Shown here: in pieces, positions 8,914 to 17,506 of the stretch
Numbering within the stretch: position 1 is the first letter of the stretch
Layout: every line of letters begins with the position of its first letter
Source of the DNA: Bacteroidia bacterium
GTDB lineage: Bacteria; Bacteroidota; Bacteroidia; Flavobacteriales; Flavobacteriaceae
Direction of reading: 5' to 3'
Length of the DNA: 64,000 bases
Assembly: GCA_030427585.1 (NCBI GenBank)
Contig: JAUIBW010000005.1
Location: forward strand, 153,071-217,070
Notes under the pieces: generated by a model
What the model was told of the DNA's origin: nothing
Seen by the model: the letters and a program-made list of their open reading frames with translations, nothing else
Databases searched by the model: none
Translations under genes and position numbers: made by a program

Positions 8914-9246
8914 CTACTTATCCATTAATATAATGTCATTATTTATACTAGACCAGTATTCTAATGAATGAATAGCTGACGTTGAATTGAGGTTTTTAAT
9001 TTTAAATACTTTCTTTAATCGATACTCTACTCCATTTAGTATCATCTCTTTTTTATTACTTTCTTCATTTTCAAAATGAGTCATCTGTATTACAATGTAT
9101 TTTTCTTTCTCTATATGTAAGAACGATAAGTCACCTTCTCTGTAAAATTTAGATACATTTACCTGTGTCTTTCGTTCTTGGCTATAACCACATAAGGCTA
9201 TTAAAAGAATTAATACTCTAATTAGGTTTCTCATTTGTTTATCCAA
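8914..9246 (-). CDS. Small secreted hypothetical protein
   Basis: This 110-aa ORF has an N-terminal signal peptide (MRNLIRVLILLIALCGYSQ). Cleavage after the Ser-Gln typical of flavobacterial exports is plausible. The ATG for MRN at 9232-9234 is an equally good start. The mature part is short and beta-strand-like (KYIVIQMTHFENEE, MILNGVEYRLKKVFKIKNL) with no recognised domain. It lies next to the tmRNA scar and could be leftover cargo, but nothing shows that. Function is unknown. Confidence 0.5.
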   Translation of the reverse strand: MDKQMRNLIRVLILLIALCGYSQERKTQVNVSKFYREGDLSFLHIEKEKYIVIQMTHFENEESNKKEMILNGVEYRLKKVFKIKNLNSTSAIHSLEYWSSINNDIILMDK

Positions 9247-9475
9247 CTTTAATTATTTAATTTTTTCCTGTAAATTTCTACTTTAGTTATGAAAGTATAA
9301 AAAATCCTATAATTCCCCATTCATTTATTATAGTTTTATTCAATCCCTTCTTATTTTTTTGTAATACCTATGTATTTTTATCAGAATTTCGAATTATTTT
9401 TATGGTTTTTTATTTTTTTGCTTTTATTTTTTAAGAGACTAATTTTATTTGTGATTCTTTGAAGAATACGCAATA

Positions 9476-10177
9476 TTAATTACAATTACCTTCCAAATCA
9501 CAAGAATCTCCTTTTGTGATTTCTAAAATTGGATTTTCTTTTTTATACTCACTCCACGCTTTTTCTATTACCTGTAAAAATGCTTCAGGAGATTGGGCTC
9601 CCGAAATTCCATATTTATTATTCAATACAAAAAATGGCACTCCGTTTACGCCAATATTCTTAGCTTCCATCTGGTCTTGTCTTACATGGTATGTATATTC
9701 GTCAGAAGCCAACATTTTCGCTGTCTCTTCTTTATCCATTCCGATAAAGCCTGCCAAATCTACCAGATATGTTATATCGTCTATATTTTTACCTTCTATC
9801 AAATATGCACTCAACAAAGCCTCGCCCATAACTTCTTCATAACCTTTGGTTTTTGCAAAGTGAATCAATCTATGCGCATTAAGAGAATTTGCAGTTACCG
9901 CATTTTCTATATGAAAATCTAACCCTACTTCTTTTGCCATTTGTGTTGCATTGCCAAATAATTGCTCTGCACTTTGTCTTCCCATTCCCTTTACATCTGC
10001 GTAATACGCTATAGTACCTATATGAGGTTGTGTTTTTAAATCTGGATCTAACTCAAAGCTTTTCCATTCTACTATTACATTATCCTTATGAGCAAAACGT
10101 TCTAATGCTGTTTCGAATTTCTTTTTTCCGATATAACAAAAAGGACATCTAATATCCGACCAAATACTAATTTTCAT
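9476..10177 (-). CDS. FrnE-like DsbA-family protein
   Basis: This 233-aa cytoplasmic protein has no signal peptide. The N-terminus MKISIWSDIRCPFCYIGKKK carries a thioredoxin-fold CPFC motif at residues 11-14. A helical insertion and the cis-Pro region GVNGVPFFVLNNKYGISGAQ follow near residues 177-196, as in FrnE/2-hydroxychromene-2-carboxylate isomerase-like DsbA relatives. The family is linked to disulfide handling under oxidative stress or to polyketide-type isomerisation. A C-terminal GDSCDLEGNC gives two further Cys, as seen in FrnE. It is monocistronic. Confidence 0.85.
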   Translation of the reverse strand: MKISIWSDIRCPFCYIGKKKFETALERFAHKDNVIVEWKSFELDPDLKTQPHIGTIAYYADVKGMGRQSAEQLFGNATQMAKEVGLDFHIENAVTANSLNAHRLIHFAKTKGYEEVMGEALLSAYLIEGKNIDDITYLVDLAGFIGMDKEETAKMLASDEYTYHVRQDQMEAKNIGVNGVPFFVLNNKYGISGAQSPEAFLQVIEKAWSEYKKENPILEITKGDSCDLEGNCN

Positions 10178-10622
10178 TATGTTTCTAATTTAATTTCACA
10201 GAATAAAGTCAAAATGACTTTATTTTACACAGTAATAAATCGATTTAATCATTTTACAACACATAAAACAATCAAAACCAATACTATACTTAGAATTTGA
10301 TAAACAAATATATAATAGTAAAAAAATAATGATGTATAAATTTATGACAAAATATAGTCAAACATAAAAGGTCGTAAGACATATCAAAACCTAATCTCAG
10401 GTTCAGGATTAGGGTACTTATATAAATAAGGTCGATTCTTTTGTAAATAAAAATATACCTATCACATCTAATTTTATACAGTAATGGTATATAAATACAC
10501 ACAACTGTGTAACATTTCTACACTCATAAAATTAGAGTAATTTCCTAAGCACTTGTTATTCAAATCATATTCAAAATGGCATCAATGTTGTTTTCTCTCA
10601 CGAGGAATTTAAGAAAACATTC
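10178..10622. other. Gene-free AT-rich intergenic region
   Basis: These 445 bp lie between divergent genes. They should contain both promoters, but I see no convincing TTG/TAnnTTTG pair, no RNA gene and no clear repeat. Confidence 0.5.
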
Positions 10623-12065
10623 ATGAAGCGATCAACATCTTTCAAATCTTCGGAAACATTAATATCTATAAACAAATCCTCTAATCTTCTAAAAAAAATT
10701 ATTTCAAATATAAAATCACCTCTCATTCTAATAGTAACATTTCTATTGCTATTTGGTGGTACATCTTTATTTTATTTTCTACAGCCTTATTTTGAAAAAG
10801 TGTATTTAGAAAGAATGAATACCGTCTGGGGAATCCCCTTAATGATCACTGGTATCTTACTACTTATTCTTAAGGTTAGTTTTTTAATTTATATACTATT
10901 TTTATACCTACGCTATAAAGTCATTAAACCAGTATCGTATAACAAATTACCTTCTTGTACAGTCATTGTACCTGCTTATAACGAAGGAGAATTGGTTTAT
11001 AAAACTTTACTTAGTCTTGCTGAAAGTGATTATCCTAAAGAAAAATTACAGTTGATTTCTATTGATGATGGAAGCCAGGATAATACCTGGCAGTGGATGC
11101 AAAAAGCTAAAGATGTGTTGGGCGATCGTGTTTCGATTTATCAACAACCCAAAAACAAAGGAAAAAGGCACGCATTATACCGTGGATTTAATTTAGCCAC
11201 AGGAGAAGTATTTATAACTGTTGATAGTGATTCTATAGTTAAAAAAGATACATTACGCCTTATGGTTAGTCCTTTTGTTGTAAATAAAGAATGTGGTGCT
11301 GTGGCAGGAAATGTACGTGTATTAAACAGAGAAAAAGCAGTAATTCCACGTATGCTAAATGTGAGTTTTGCCTTTAGTTTCGAATTTATACGCTCTGCAC
11401 AAAGTAGATTGGGTTCAGTATTATGCACACCAGGTGCTTTATCTGCTTATCGCAGAGAGGCAGTCTTCAATTGCCTTCAAGACTGGATTAATCAAACGTT
11501 CATGGGTGAAGTTTCAAAAATTGGTGAGGATCGTGCTATGACTAATATGATTTTGAAACAAGGTTATAAAGTATTTTTTCAGCGTGAAGCATATGTATAT
11601 ACCAACACTCCAGAGCGCTACAAAAACTTATCCAAAATGTTTATTCGCTGGGAGAGAAGTAACATTCGTGAGAATATTGCTATGAGTAAATTTGCGTTTA
11701 CCAATTTTAGAAAAGGATCTAAGATTGGTATCAGAGTACTACTCTTAAACCAATGGTTAAAAATGATAGTTGCTTATCCAGCCGCGCTGTTAATGTTATT
11801 TTTTATATGCACATATCCACTATTATTCCTTAGTTCTACATTAGTGAGTATATTAGTTTTTTCGAGTATACAAGCTTTATTTTATGCCAAAAAACATACT
11901 GTATCAGAATCTTTTTGGGCTTATCCGTATAGTGTTTTTTATGCTTTTACGTTATTTTGGATTACTCCTTACGCAATAGCTACTGCTGGCAGAGGTGGTT
12001 GGTTAACCCGTGATTTAAACGAAGAAGAATTAAAGAAACAACAGGTTGTTGTTGTATCACCTTAA
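10623..12065 (+). CDS. Processive family 2 glycosyltransferase (membrane)
   Basis: This 480-aa protein has two N-terminal membrane helices (residues ~33-53 and ~70-97). A cytoplasmic GT-A domain follows with VIVPAYNEG (114-122), IDDGS (147-151), the metal-binding VDSDS (200-204), GEDRAMTNM (~296) and the processivity motif IRWERS (~337). Three to four C-terminal helices complete it. This is the layout of hyaluronan/chitin/cellulose-synthase-like enzymes such as NodC or HasA, which polymerise and export a beta-linked polysaccharide. The polymer is unknown and no other exopolysaccharide genes flank it. GAGGAATTTAAG upstream of the ATG may aid initiation. Confidence 0.85.
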   Translation: MKRSTSFKSSETLISINKSSNLLKKIISNIKSPLILIVTFLLLFGGTSLFYFLQPYFEKVYLERMNTVWGIPLMITGILLLILKVSFLIYILFLYLRYKVIKPVSYNKLPSCTVIVPAYNEGELVYKTLLSLAESDYPKEKLQLISIDDGSQDNTWQWMQKAKDVLGDRVSIYQQPKNKGKRHALYRGFNLATGEVFITVDSDSIVKKDTLRLMVSPFVVNKECGAVAGNVRVLNREKAVIPRMLNVSFAFSFEFIRSAQSRLGSVLCTPGALSAYRREAVFNCLQDWINQTFMGEVSKIGEDRAMTNMILKQGYKVFFQREAYVYTNTPERYKNLSKMFIRWERSNIRENIAMSKFAFTNFRKGSKIGIRVLLLNQWLKMIVAYPAALLMLFFICTYPLLFLSSTLVSILVFSSIQALFYAKKHTVSESFWAYPYSVFYAFTLFWITPYAIATAGRGGWLTRDLNEEELKKQQVVVVSP

Positions 12066-12147
12066 TCTAATAATCTATTATAATATCATTTCCATAATCA
12101 AGTCAAGCTTATAAACAAGTTACAATAACACTTCGTAATTAGTAAGG

Positions 12148-12185
12148 AGTTGTATTTGCTACAACTAGTTGTAGCAAATACAACT
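12148..12185. repeat. 38-bp perfect palindrome without a loop
   Basis: AGTTGTATTTGCTACAACT is followed directly by its exact reverse complement. It lies 83 bp after the glycosyltransferase and 29 bp before the end of a convergent gene. It may end transcripts from both sides or be a mobile palindromic repeat. Confidence 0.8.
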
Positions 12186-12213
12186 AAGTGAAATTTTCAA
12201 TTCTTTTTAAACT

Positions 12214-12567
12214 TTAAGCGTTTTTAAAATAATCATCTGTTTTAAATGGGGTTGAGCCAGATTTGGTTCTAAGAGAACGAGGATCATCACCAGACGGTAG
12301 CCATCCAAGTACTACTTTAACCAATTTCTTTAATACCGAAGGAAACGCAAAAGCAACCACCAGGTAATGCCAATTTTCACTCCCTTCAAAACTATCTACC
12401 AAAATGGGAGTAGCAAACGTAAATAGTATTATTGCAACTAAAGTTATTATCCAATAATCAATAGATTTTGTAATTTTCACTTCTTCACCTAATTTCTGTT
12501 TTAGGTCTACCCAGTGAAGGACTTCTTGAAGGCATGCACCTAAAAAACACGTTATATAAATGCTCAT
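12214..12567 (-). CDS. Two-helix membrane protein of unknown function
   Basis: This 117-aa protein has a hydrophobic start (MSIYITCFLGACL), a clear membrane helix at residues ~40-58 (IITLVAIILFTFATPILV) and a second one at ~68-80 (HYLVVAFAFPSVL). A polar tail follows (GDDPRSLRTKSGST). Size and topology resemble holin-like or small pore proteins, but no family is recognised. An 18-bp inverted repeat shared with the caspase locus lies 50 bp upstream of its start, which suggests common control with that island. Confidence 0.55.
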   Translation of the reverse strand: MSIYITCFLGACLQEVLHWVDLKQKLGEEVKITKSIDYWIITLVAIILFTFATPILVDSFEGSENWHYLVVAFAFPSVLKKLVKVVLGWLPSGDDPRSLRTKSGSTPFKTDDYFKNA

Positions 12568-12616
12568 AATCTCTATATTTTAGATAGCTAAGCTATCACC
12601 ATAGGTCGAAAAAAAA

Positions 12617-12634
12617 ATCCCCATTAGTGGGGAT
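12617..12634 (-). promoter_or_regulatory. 18-bp inverted repeat, copy C (operator and/or terminator)
   Basis: ATCCCCATTAGTGGGGAT matches copies at 15889 and 16003 in length, spacing and sequence, and lies 50 bp upstream of the 117-aa membrane protein start. With flanking A/T runs it also forms a good minus-strand terminator (12613-12638) for the response-regulator pseudogene, so a dual role is possible. Confidence 0.55.
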
Positions 12635-12666
12635 TTTTGATTTAATTTTGATGTCAAAACAACGTT

Positions 12667-13275
12667 TTAAAAATCATATTTCTGTTCCAGAGCATACCTA
12701 AGTAACTCCCCTTCACCATTAAGTCCTAATTTTTGAATCATATTCATACGATGTGTATCTACTGTACTCTTCCCTATAAAAAGCTGATCTGCTATTTCAT
12801 TCGAAGTTTTACCCCTAGCAATCAAACCTAAAATTTCCTTTTCACGACAGGAAAAAACACTTTTGGAGGTGTTCTTTTTGACAGAAGGCAAATAGATTCT
12901 TTTATCAAAATAGGTTCATCCTTCTGCAACTATACATATAGCTTCGAGAACTATTTGTAAGGAATAATTTTTAGAATATAGCCTATAGCCCCTATTTCTA
13001 ACATCTGCCTGATTGCTTCTTCCTTATTAAACATTGTAAATGCAATTACTTGGATTTCAGGATACTTATTTTGAAGAAGTTTCGGTACTGTAATCCCATC
13101 CATTTTTGGCTTTCTGATATCACAGAACACGATTGAAGGGATTTCTCTTTGAACAATTTCTAATAAGGCTTCTCCATTATTGGCATGAACTATCACCTTG
13201 ATATCATCTTCATACCCAAGATAAGATAGGGGTTTTATATATAAGTAACTGATGATCCCCTGTGATAATCACCTT
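12667..13275 (-). pseudogene. Disrupted NarL/FixJ-type response regulator
   Basis: Pieces of one response regulator lie in three frames. KVIITGDHQLLIYKTPIL, at the 3' edge of the kinase gene, runs into a stop. A receiver fragment follows with FCDIRKPKMDG (phosphoacceptor Asp) and GYILK. A C-terminal LuxR-type HTH reads FSCREKEILGLIARGKTSNE. Near 12967 a one-base change shifts the frame, and the continuation SLQIVLEAICIVAEG meets an in-frame TGA near 12917 before TYFDKRIYLPSV leads into the HTH. Thus there are two frameshifts and one nonsense change. The acidic-pocket DDH also reads GDH. It is the natural partner of the adjacent kinase and appears dead unless the bases are assembly errors. Confidence 0.8.
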
Positions 13276-13277
13276 AA

Positions 13278-15155
13278 TTATAATGGTATATCGATTATAA
13301 TGGAAGTGCCTTTCCCAGGAGTACTATCAATTGTAAAACTACCTTCCAAATGTTCTATTCTTTTTTCAATATTATATAAACCGATTCCTTCAGAAGATGT
13401 TTCTATTTTTGAGAACTCAAAACCTTTTCCGTTATCTTCGATTAAAATATTTAAACTTTCTTCATGCTTTGTAAATTGTATACTTCCGGTGGTTGCCTCT
13501 GCATGCTTAACTATATTTGTGACCAGTTCCTGGATAATTCTAAAAATAGTAAGCTCTAGAGAATTTTCCATCCGTTCTTCCATACCAAAATTATAAACTT
13601 CAAGTACAATTGTATTGGTTTCAGAAATAGATCTGGCCATCTTCATCACTGCAGGGATTAATCCTTGAGAGGCAATAACTCCAGAATTTTTAGAATGTGC
13701 CATACCACGTATCTTCTGATATGCTTCTTCTAACAACTCACTTGCCTTTTGAAGAGCATTATCTTTTTTATCAACTTTAATATTTTCAAAATAAAGTCTA
13801 ACCGTAGCCATTAAACTTCCTAAATCATCATGTAGCTCATTTGCTACTCGTTGTCGCTCTTTTTCCTGCCCTTCAATCATGGCATCTATACTTAGCAGTT
13901 CCTGCTCCTTTAATAATGTTACTACTTTTCGTTTTTGAATTTCGCGCTCTTGTTCTGCTAGTTTTTGCTTTTTTGAAGTATTTTTTTGAAGTAAAATAGC
14001 TACCAGACTTCCTAAACCAATAATCACCAGCGCAATAATCAGGAAGTTTTGATTTTGTTTTGTCTTTTGACGTTCTTCTAATAATTCTCTTTCTTTTTTT
14101 TCAGTCTCATATAAGACATTCATTCGAGAAATTTCGATAGAATTTTTTCGATATTGTAATTGATACTCTACATCTAGTGACCTATTTAATAAAACATAAG
14201 CCGAATCGTATTGTTTTGACCTGGCATAAAAATCTGCCTTGTATCTATCTATATAAAAAAAACTTTTTAACGTGTCTCTACTATCAATATAGCTACTGGC
14301 AGAATCTAAATGCTTGAGCGCATTATTCAAATTTCCCTCCTCACTATCCATAACTCCTAATCGTATAAAAGAGCCAAAAACCATATATTTCAAAAACGGT
14401 TTCTTGGCATGAGGGATTACCTTGTCATAATAAACTCGTGCATCTTTGAAATTCCTATCGAAACCATAATAAACAGCCTTTTCATAATAAAATTTTGTAA
14501 GAAGAACATCACTTATTTCATTCGTATTTGATACCAAAAGAGCTAGTTTATTCAGGCTAGAAGAAGATAGTTGATCAATCTTACTTATCGTTTTTGAATC
14601 TAAAATAGAAGTATACAGGAGAAACCAAAACCTATCAATATCATCTTCAATCAAATTCTCAAAATCAGATAAATAAGAAATATACTGCTGATTGCTTTGT
14701 AGGATTTCAGAATGATACAACTCTAATAAACCAAGAAGAAACTGCTTTTCCAACGGTTTATATCCGATTTTTTTTGCAAGAACATATCCATCACTAAAAT
14801 ACTGATATGCTTTTACTTGCATAGGATGATAATACAGCTCTTTGTAGCCTTGCAACAGTAAATATAAGCTGTTACTAATTTCTGTTGAACCCCTTAATTG
14901 TATACTGTCATAATGCGATTCGTTCGTTGTTTGTCCGGCATCATATAGCAAATCCAACAAAGCTGTTAATAGTTCTGACGCTTTGGGGTCTGGTACAGAT
15001 GCTATATTTTCTTTCGCTTCATTTAATTCTAAATTTTTAAGATGGTAGAAGAACGTATCGAAATCAGTTACATCTTTTTTAGCATACCCCGTAAAATAAA
15101 GTATACTAAAAAAGATAACTATAAAATGAGTATTTTTTTTTCTAATATTTAGCAA
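13278..15155 (-). CDS. Membrane sensor histidine kinase (HisKA_3) with TPR-like sensor
   Basis: This 625-aa protein has a signal peptide (HFIVIFFSILYFTGYA) and a ~340-residue helical-repeat (TPR-like) periplasmic region. One membrane helix follows (residues ~370-388, FLIIALVIIGLGSLVAILL), then a coiled-coil and the kinase core. ERQRVANELHDDLG is the HisKA_3 phosphorylation site. EILVTNIVKHA-like, IEDNGKGFEF and SEGIGLYNIEKRI mark the N, G1 and G2 boxes of the ATPase domain. It would phosphorylate a NarL-type regulator. The neighbouring regulator is a pseudogene, so this kinase may be orphaned or use another partner. It overlaps the upstream 230-aa gene by 14 bp. Confidence 0.9.
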   Translation of the reverse strand: MLNIRKKNTHFIVIFFSILYFTGYAKKDVTDFDTFFYHLKNLELNEAKENIASVPDPKASELLTALLDLLYDAGQTTNESHYDSIQLRGSTEISNSLYLLLQGYKELYYHPMQVKAYQYFSDGYVLAKKIGYKPLEKQFLLGLLELYHSEILQSNQQYISYLSDFENLIEDDIDRFWFLLYTSILDSKTISKIDQLSSSSLNKLALLVSNTNEISDVLLTKFYYEKAVYYGFDRNFKDARVYYDKVIPHAKKPFLKYMVFGSFIRLGVMDSEEGNLNNALKHLDSASSYIDSRDTLKSFFYIDRYKADFYARSKQYDSAYVLLNRSLDVEYQLQYRKNSIEISRMNVLYETEKKERELLEERQKTKQNQNFLIIALVIIGLGSLVAILLQKNTSKKQKLAEQEREIQKRKVVTLLKEQELLSIDAMIEGQEKERQRVANELHDDLGSLMATVRLYFENIKVDKKDNALQKASELLEEAYQKIRGMAHSKNSGVIASQGLIPAVMKMARSISETNTIVLEVYNFGMEERMENSLELTIFRIIQELVTNIVKHAEATTGSIQFTKHEESLNILIEDNGKGFEFSKIETSSEGIGLYNIEKRIEHLEGSFTIDSTPGKGTSIIIDIPL

Positions 15156-15834
15156 TACTTTTAGATTTAGGGCACCTGCCTCCAGGAGCCTTAGGAATAA
15201 TTTGTTCTTGAGTAATTAATTTACCTGTATGATACTTAATGATATTTGCTGTTCTTGTACTCCTACCTTCCAGGGATGTGGGAGTACTTAACCATCTTCG
15301 CAGCTCACCATCAGAGTCATACGGGATAAAATCTTCTATAGTATCATCATCTAATCGTAAAGTTCTTTTTCTATTATATAAACCATCTCGCTCAAAAAAT
15401 TCAGAATCATGTACAAGATTATCACCTACTCCTGTATAGGGCTTAACATCTATAGGCTCAAGAACTCTTTGAAAATCAATGCGATCAGAATTTTTAACAG
15501 ATACTGCTTTATCAAAACCATAATATTTTAAAATTCCGGATGGTGTCATCGCCTTAATTTTAAATCGTATTTCGATTCCATCATCAATTATCACGGGATC
15601 ACTCACCCCAATAATCCCCAGGTTAATCATTCCCTTATAATTTATTAATTGTAGAGCGATTCCTTTTAGTGTAAGGGCGTTCGGATCTGCCCTATCCACA
15701 TCAAATGCCCCAAATACAGCAAAAAAAGTTTGATATAGTTGTGAAGCATATACTAATTGCATTCGATTCTCATCGGCCTCGTTAAGGCTTATTGTTAATG
15801 TTAAGTCTAAAGGATTTAATTGTTTTGTATTCAT
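15142..15834 (-). CDS. Orphan 230-aa protein cotranscribed with the sensor kinase
   Basis: I do not recognise this 230-aa protein. It has no signal peptide or membrane helix. The first half is beta-rich (LDLTLTISLNEADENRMQLV, MINLGIIGVSDPVIIDDGIE). The second half is polar with paired basic and acidic patches (NRKRTLRLDDDTIEDFIPY) and a basic end (GGRCPKSKSIAKY). It overlaps the kinase by 14 bp and is first in the operon, so it is likely coexpressed with it. An 18-bp inverted repeat lies 55 bp upstream. It could be a ligand or modulator of the kinase or an effector of the neighbouring caspase locus. Confidence 0.6.
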   Translation of the reverse strand: MNTKQLNPLDLTLTISLNEADENRMQLVYASQLYQTFFAVFGAFDVDRADPNALTLKGIALQLINYKGMINLGIIGVSDPVIIDDGIEIRFKIKAMTPSGILKYYGFDKAVSVKNSDRIDFQRVLEPIDVKPYTGVGDNLVHDSEFFERDGLYNRKRTLRLDDDTIEDFIPYDSDGELRRWLSTPTSLEGRSTRTANIIKYHTGKLITQEQIIPKAPGGRCPKSKSIAKY

Positions 15835-15888
15835 TTCTTAATTTTTTTGATTATTTCCCAAAATTGCAAAAGGAAAATGCTTTTAGAA

Positions 15889-15906
15889 ATACCCAACTAT
15901 GGGGAT
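15889..15906 (-). promoter_or_regulatory. 18-bp inverted repeat, copy A (candidate operator)
   Basis: ATACCCAACTATGGGGAT lies 55 bp upstream of the start of the 230-aa gene. Its half-sites and N4 spacing match those at 12617 and 16003. A dimeric NarL-type regulator is a plausible binder. Confidence 0.55.
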
Positions 15907-16002
15907 TTTTATACTTTGAATATACGCTGAAAATAATTTAATTTCTTTTTTGTACTCTAAAAAATTACCTCTTCTCTTTTTAAAAAACAAATATCACCCA
16001 AA

Positions 16003-16020
16003 ATACCCATAAGTAGGTAT
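16003..16020 (+). promoter_or_regulatory. 18-bp inverted repeat, copy B (candidate operator)
   Basis: ATACCCATAAGTAGGTAT lies 55 bp upstream of the ATG of a 31-codon ORF and 219 bp upstream of the caspase gene. It is the same motif as at 12617 and 15889, here oriented toward the caspase operon. Confidence 0.55.
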
Positions 16021-16075
16021 TGAAATGCATATCAGCATTATATAGTTTTAGCATACCAAATAATCATTTGAAGTA

Positions 16076-16171
16076 ATGAAATTGGGAGAATTAGGAATCA
16101 ATGTATTGATGTACTTGAATAAAAGTAAGGGATTCTTTTTTAAAACAACAGCAGTTGTATACTCCATGTAA
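16076..16171 (+). CDS. Possible 31-aa leader ORF before the caspase gene
   Basis: The ORF begins MKLGELGINVLMYLNKSKGF and ends VVYSM. Its ATG is 55 bp from copy B of the 18-bp repeat, the same distance as the 230-aa gene start is from copy A. That is the main reason to take it seriously. It is short, has no recognised homology, and could instead be part of the untranslated leader of the caspase mRNA. Confidence 0.3.
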   Translation: MKLGELGINVLMYLNKSKGFFFKTTAVVYSM

Positions 16172-16238
16172 GTCAAAAAACTTTAGTTAGCGTCATAGAG
16201 AATCCATAGAATATTCAACTAAATAAACAAAAAGTATT

Positions 16239-17450
16239 ATGAATTTAGAAAATGCACACGCTTTACTAATAGGGGTTGGTGGAGACCTTCCGATAACCAT
16301 AGATGATGCCAATGCTATTGCTAAAGTTTTAGGAGACAGTAACAAAGCAGCGTATGATCCAAAAAATGTTATTCTCTTAACAGAAAAAAATGCTACCCGG
16401 AAAAATGTCTTATCTGAGCTTCAAAACTTAGTAGAAAAAGTAAAAAATATCGAAGATGCTACAGTAGTAATTTTTTATTCTGGACATGGCGGAAAATACA
16501 AAGGCTCTAATGGTAGTGACTATTATCTCTTAACCAATGGTTTTGATCCTTATGATAGAGATAATACCATGGTAAAAGGTGATGAGTTTTCTGAGTTAAT
16601 AAATAGTATAGAAGCCAACAGGCTTCTAGTAATGTTAGATTGCTGTCATGCCTCAGGAATGATAGATAAAAAGCCTTTAATCAAACTAAAAAGTGCCGAT
16701 GATCAAATTGTTAATTCTAATATAGAAATACTAAAGAAACTAAAATCCGGAACGGGAAAGGTATTTATTACCTCATGTGATGATGATGAACAATCTGTGA
16801 TTTTACCCGAGTCAAAAAACAGCTTGTTTACCGAAGTAGTTCTGGAAGCTCTTGAAGGTTATGCCAGTAATGGTGAAGAGTATGTGGGAATCGTAGATAT
16901 ACTTTATCATGTACTAAGGCAAGTCCCTAAAAGAATTGGGGGCTATAATCATATACAAAGACCTATAATAAACAAAATAGATCTTTTAAGCCCAGATTTT
17001 TTTATTTGCAAGATAGCTAAGTATCTACAAACTGATGAGTTTAGGAGTAAATCAAATCCTGTAGATAAAAGCCAGTTAGAAAAGTTAGCTAACCAATTCA
17101 ACATCGAAAACTGTAGCGAGCCTATAGTTATCTCTAATAATAGTGGTCCTATAGAAGTAATCGAAGATACTACCCTAAAGTCGAAAACACTCAAAGAGAT
17201 AGCATCTTTAATAACTCAAGGAGAAACAGAAAAAGCAATATCACAATTTGTAGACATCACAAAAACACAATTAGCTGATTACAAAAATCAATCACATTTA
17301 TTGGCATATAAATATAATGTATTGCTTAATGATAAAATGATGGATGATATTGACGATCAATCATATAGAAAAGAATTAACCAAGATAGCACGAGCTCTAC
17401 ATTTTTTTATTGAAAAAGCAGAGAAAGATCTCAATTCTCTTTCAGAATAA
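16239..17450 (+). CDS. Caspase-like protease (peptidase C14) with C-terminal effector-associated-like domain
   Basis: This 403-aa protein has two parts. Residues 1-~245 are a caspase-fold domain: start HALLIGVGG, catalytic His in FYSGHGG (H83), catalytic Cys in MLDCCHASG (C136), then FITSCDDDEQS and a small-subunit-like region with FTEVVLEALEG. After a linker, residues ~320-400 form a helical domain (LKEIASLITQGETEKAISQF, LLAYKYNVLL, KIARALHFFIEKA) with the pattern of the effector-associated adaptors (EAD11-like) that link proteases to partners in bacterial conflict systems. It has no signal peptide. It heads an operon whose last two genes carry similar domains. Processing targets are unknown. 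Confidence 0.85.
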   Translation: MNLENAHALLIGVGGDLPITIDDANAIAKVLGDSNKAAYDPKNVILLTEKNATRKNVLSELQNLVEKVKNIEDATVVIFYSGHGGKYKGSNGSDYYLLTNGFDPYDRDNTMVKGDEFSELINSIEANRLLVMLDCCHASGMIDKKPLIKLKSADDQIVNSNIEILKKLKSGTGKVFITSCDDDEQSVILPESKNSLFTEVVLEALEGYASNGEEYVGIVDILYHVLRQVPKRIGGYNHIQRPIINKIDLLSPDFFICKIAKYLQTDEFRSKSNPVDKSQLEKLANQFNIENCSEPIVISNNSGPIEVIEDTTLKSKTLKEIASLITQGETEKAISQFVDITKTQLADYKNQSHLLAYKYNVLLNDKMMDDIDDQSYRKELTKIARALHFFIEKAEKDLNSLSE

Positions 17451-17506
17451 ATCTTTTTAAATCATTAGTAACAAACTCGCAGTATTAAACTTTTAAACAA
17501 TGTATT

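Larger units (their letters stand above)
15835..16238. other. Divergent regulatory region of the caspase island
   Basis: These 404 bp separate the kinase operon from the caspase operon. They contain two copies of the 18-bp inverted repeat (15889 and 16003), one facing each side, and a 31-codon ORF in front of the caspase gene. No RNA gene or insertion sequence is seen. Confidence 0.6.

Noticed and set aside
10290..10502. 70-aa minus-strand ORF rich in Ile, Tyr and Leu
   Set aside because: Composition is that of translated AT-rich spacer; no homology or start context.
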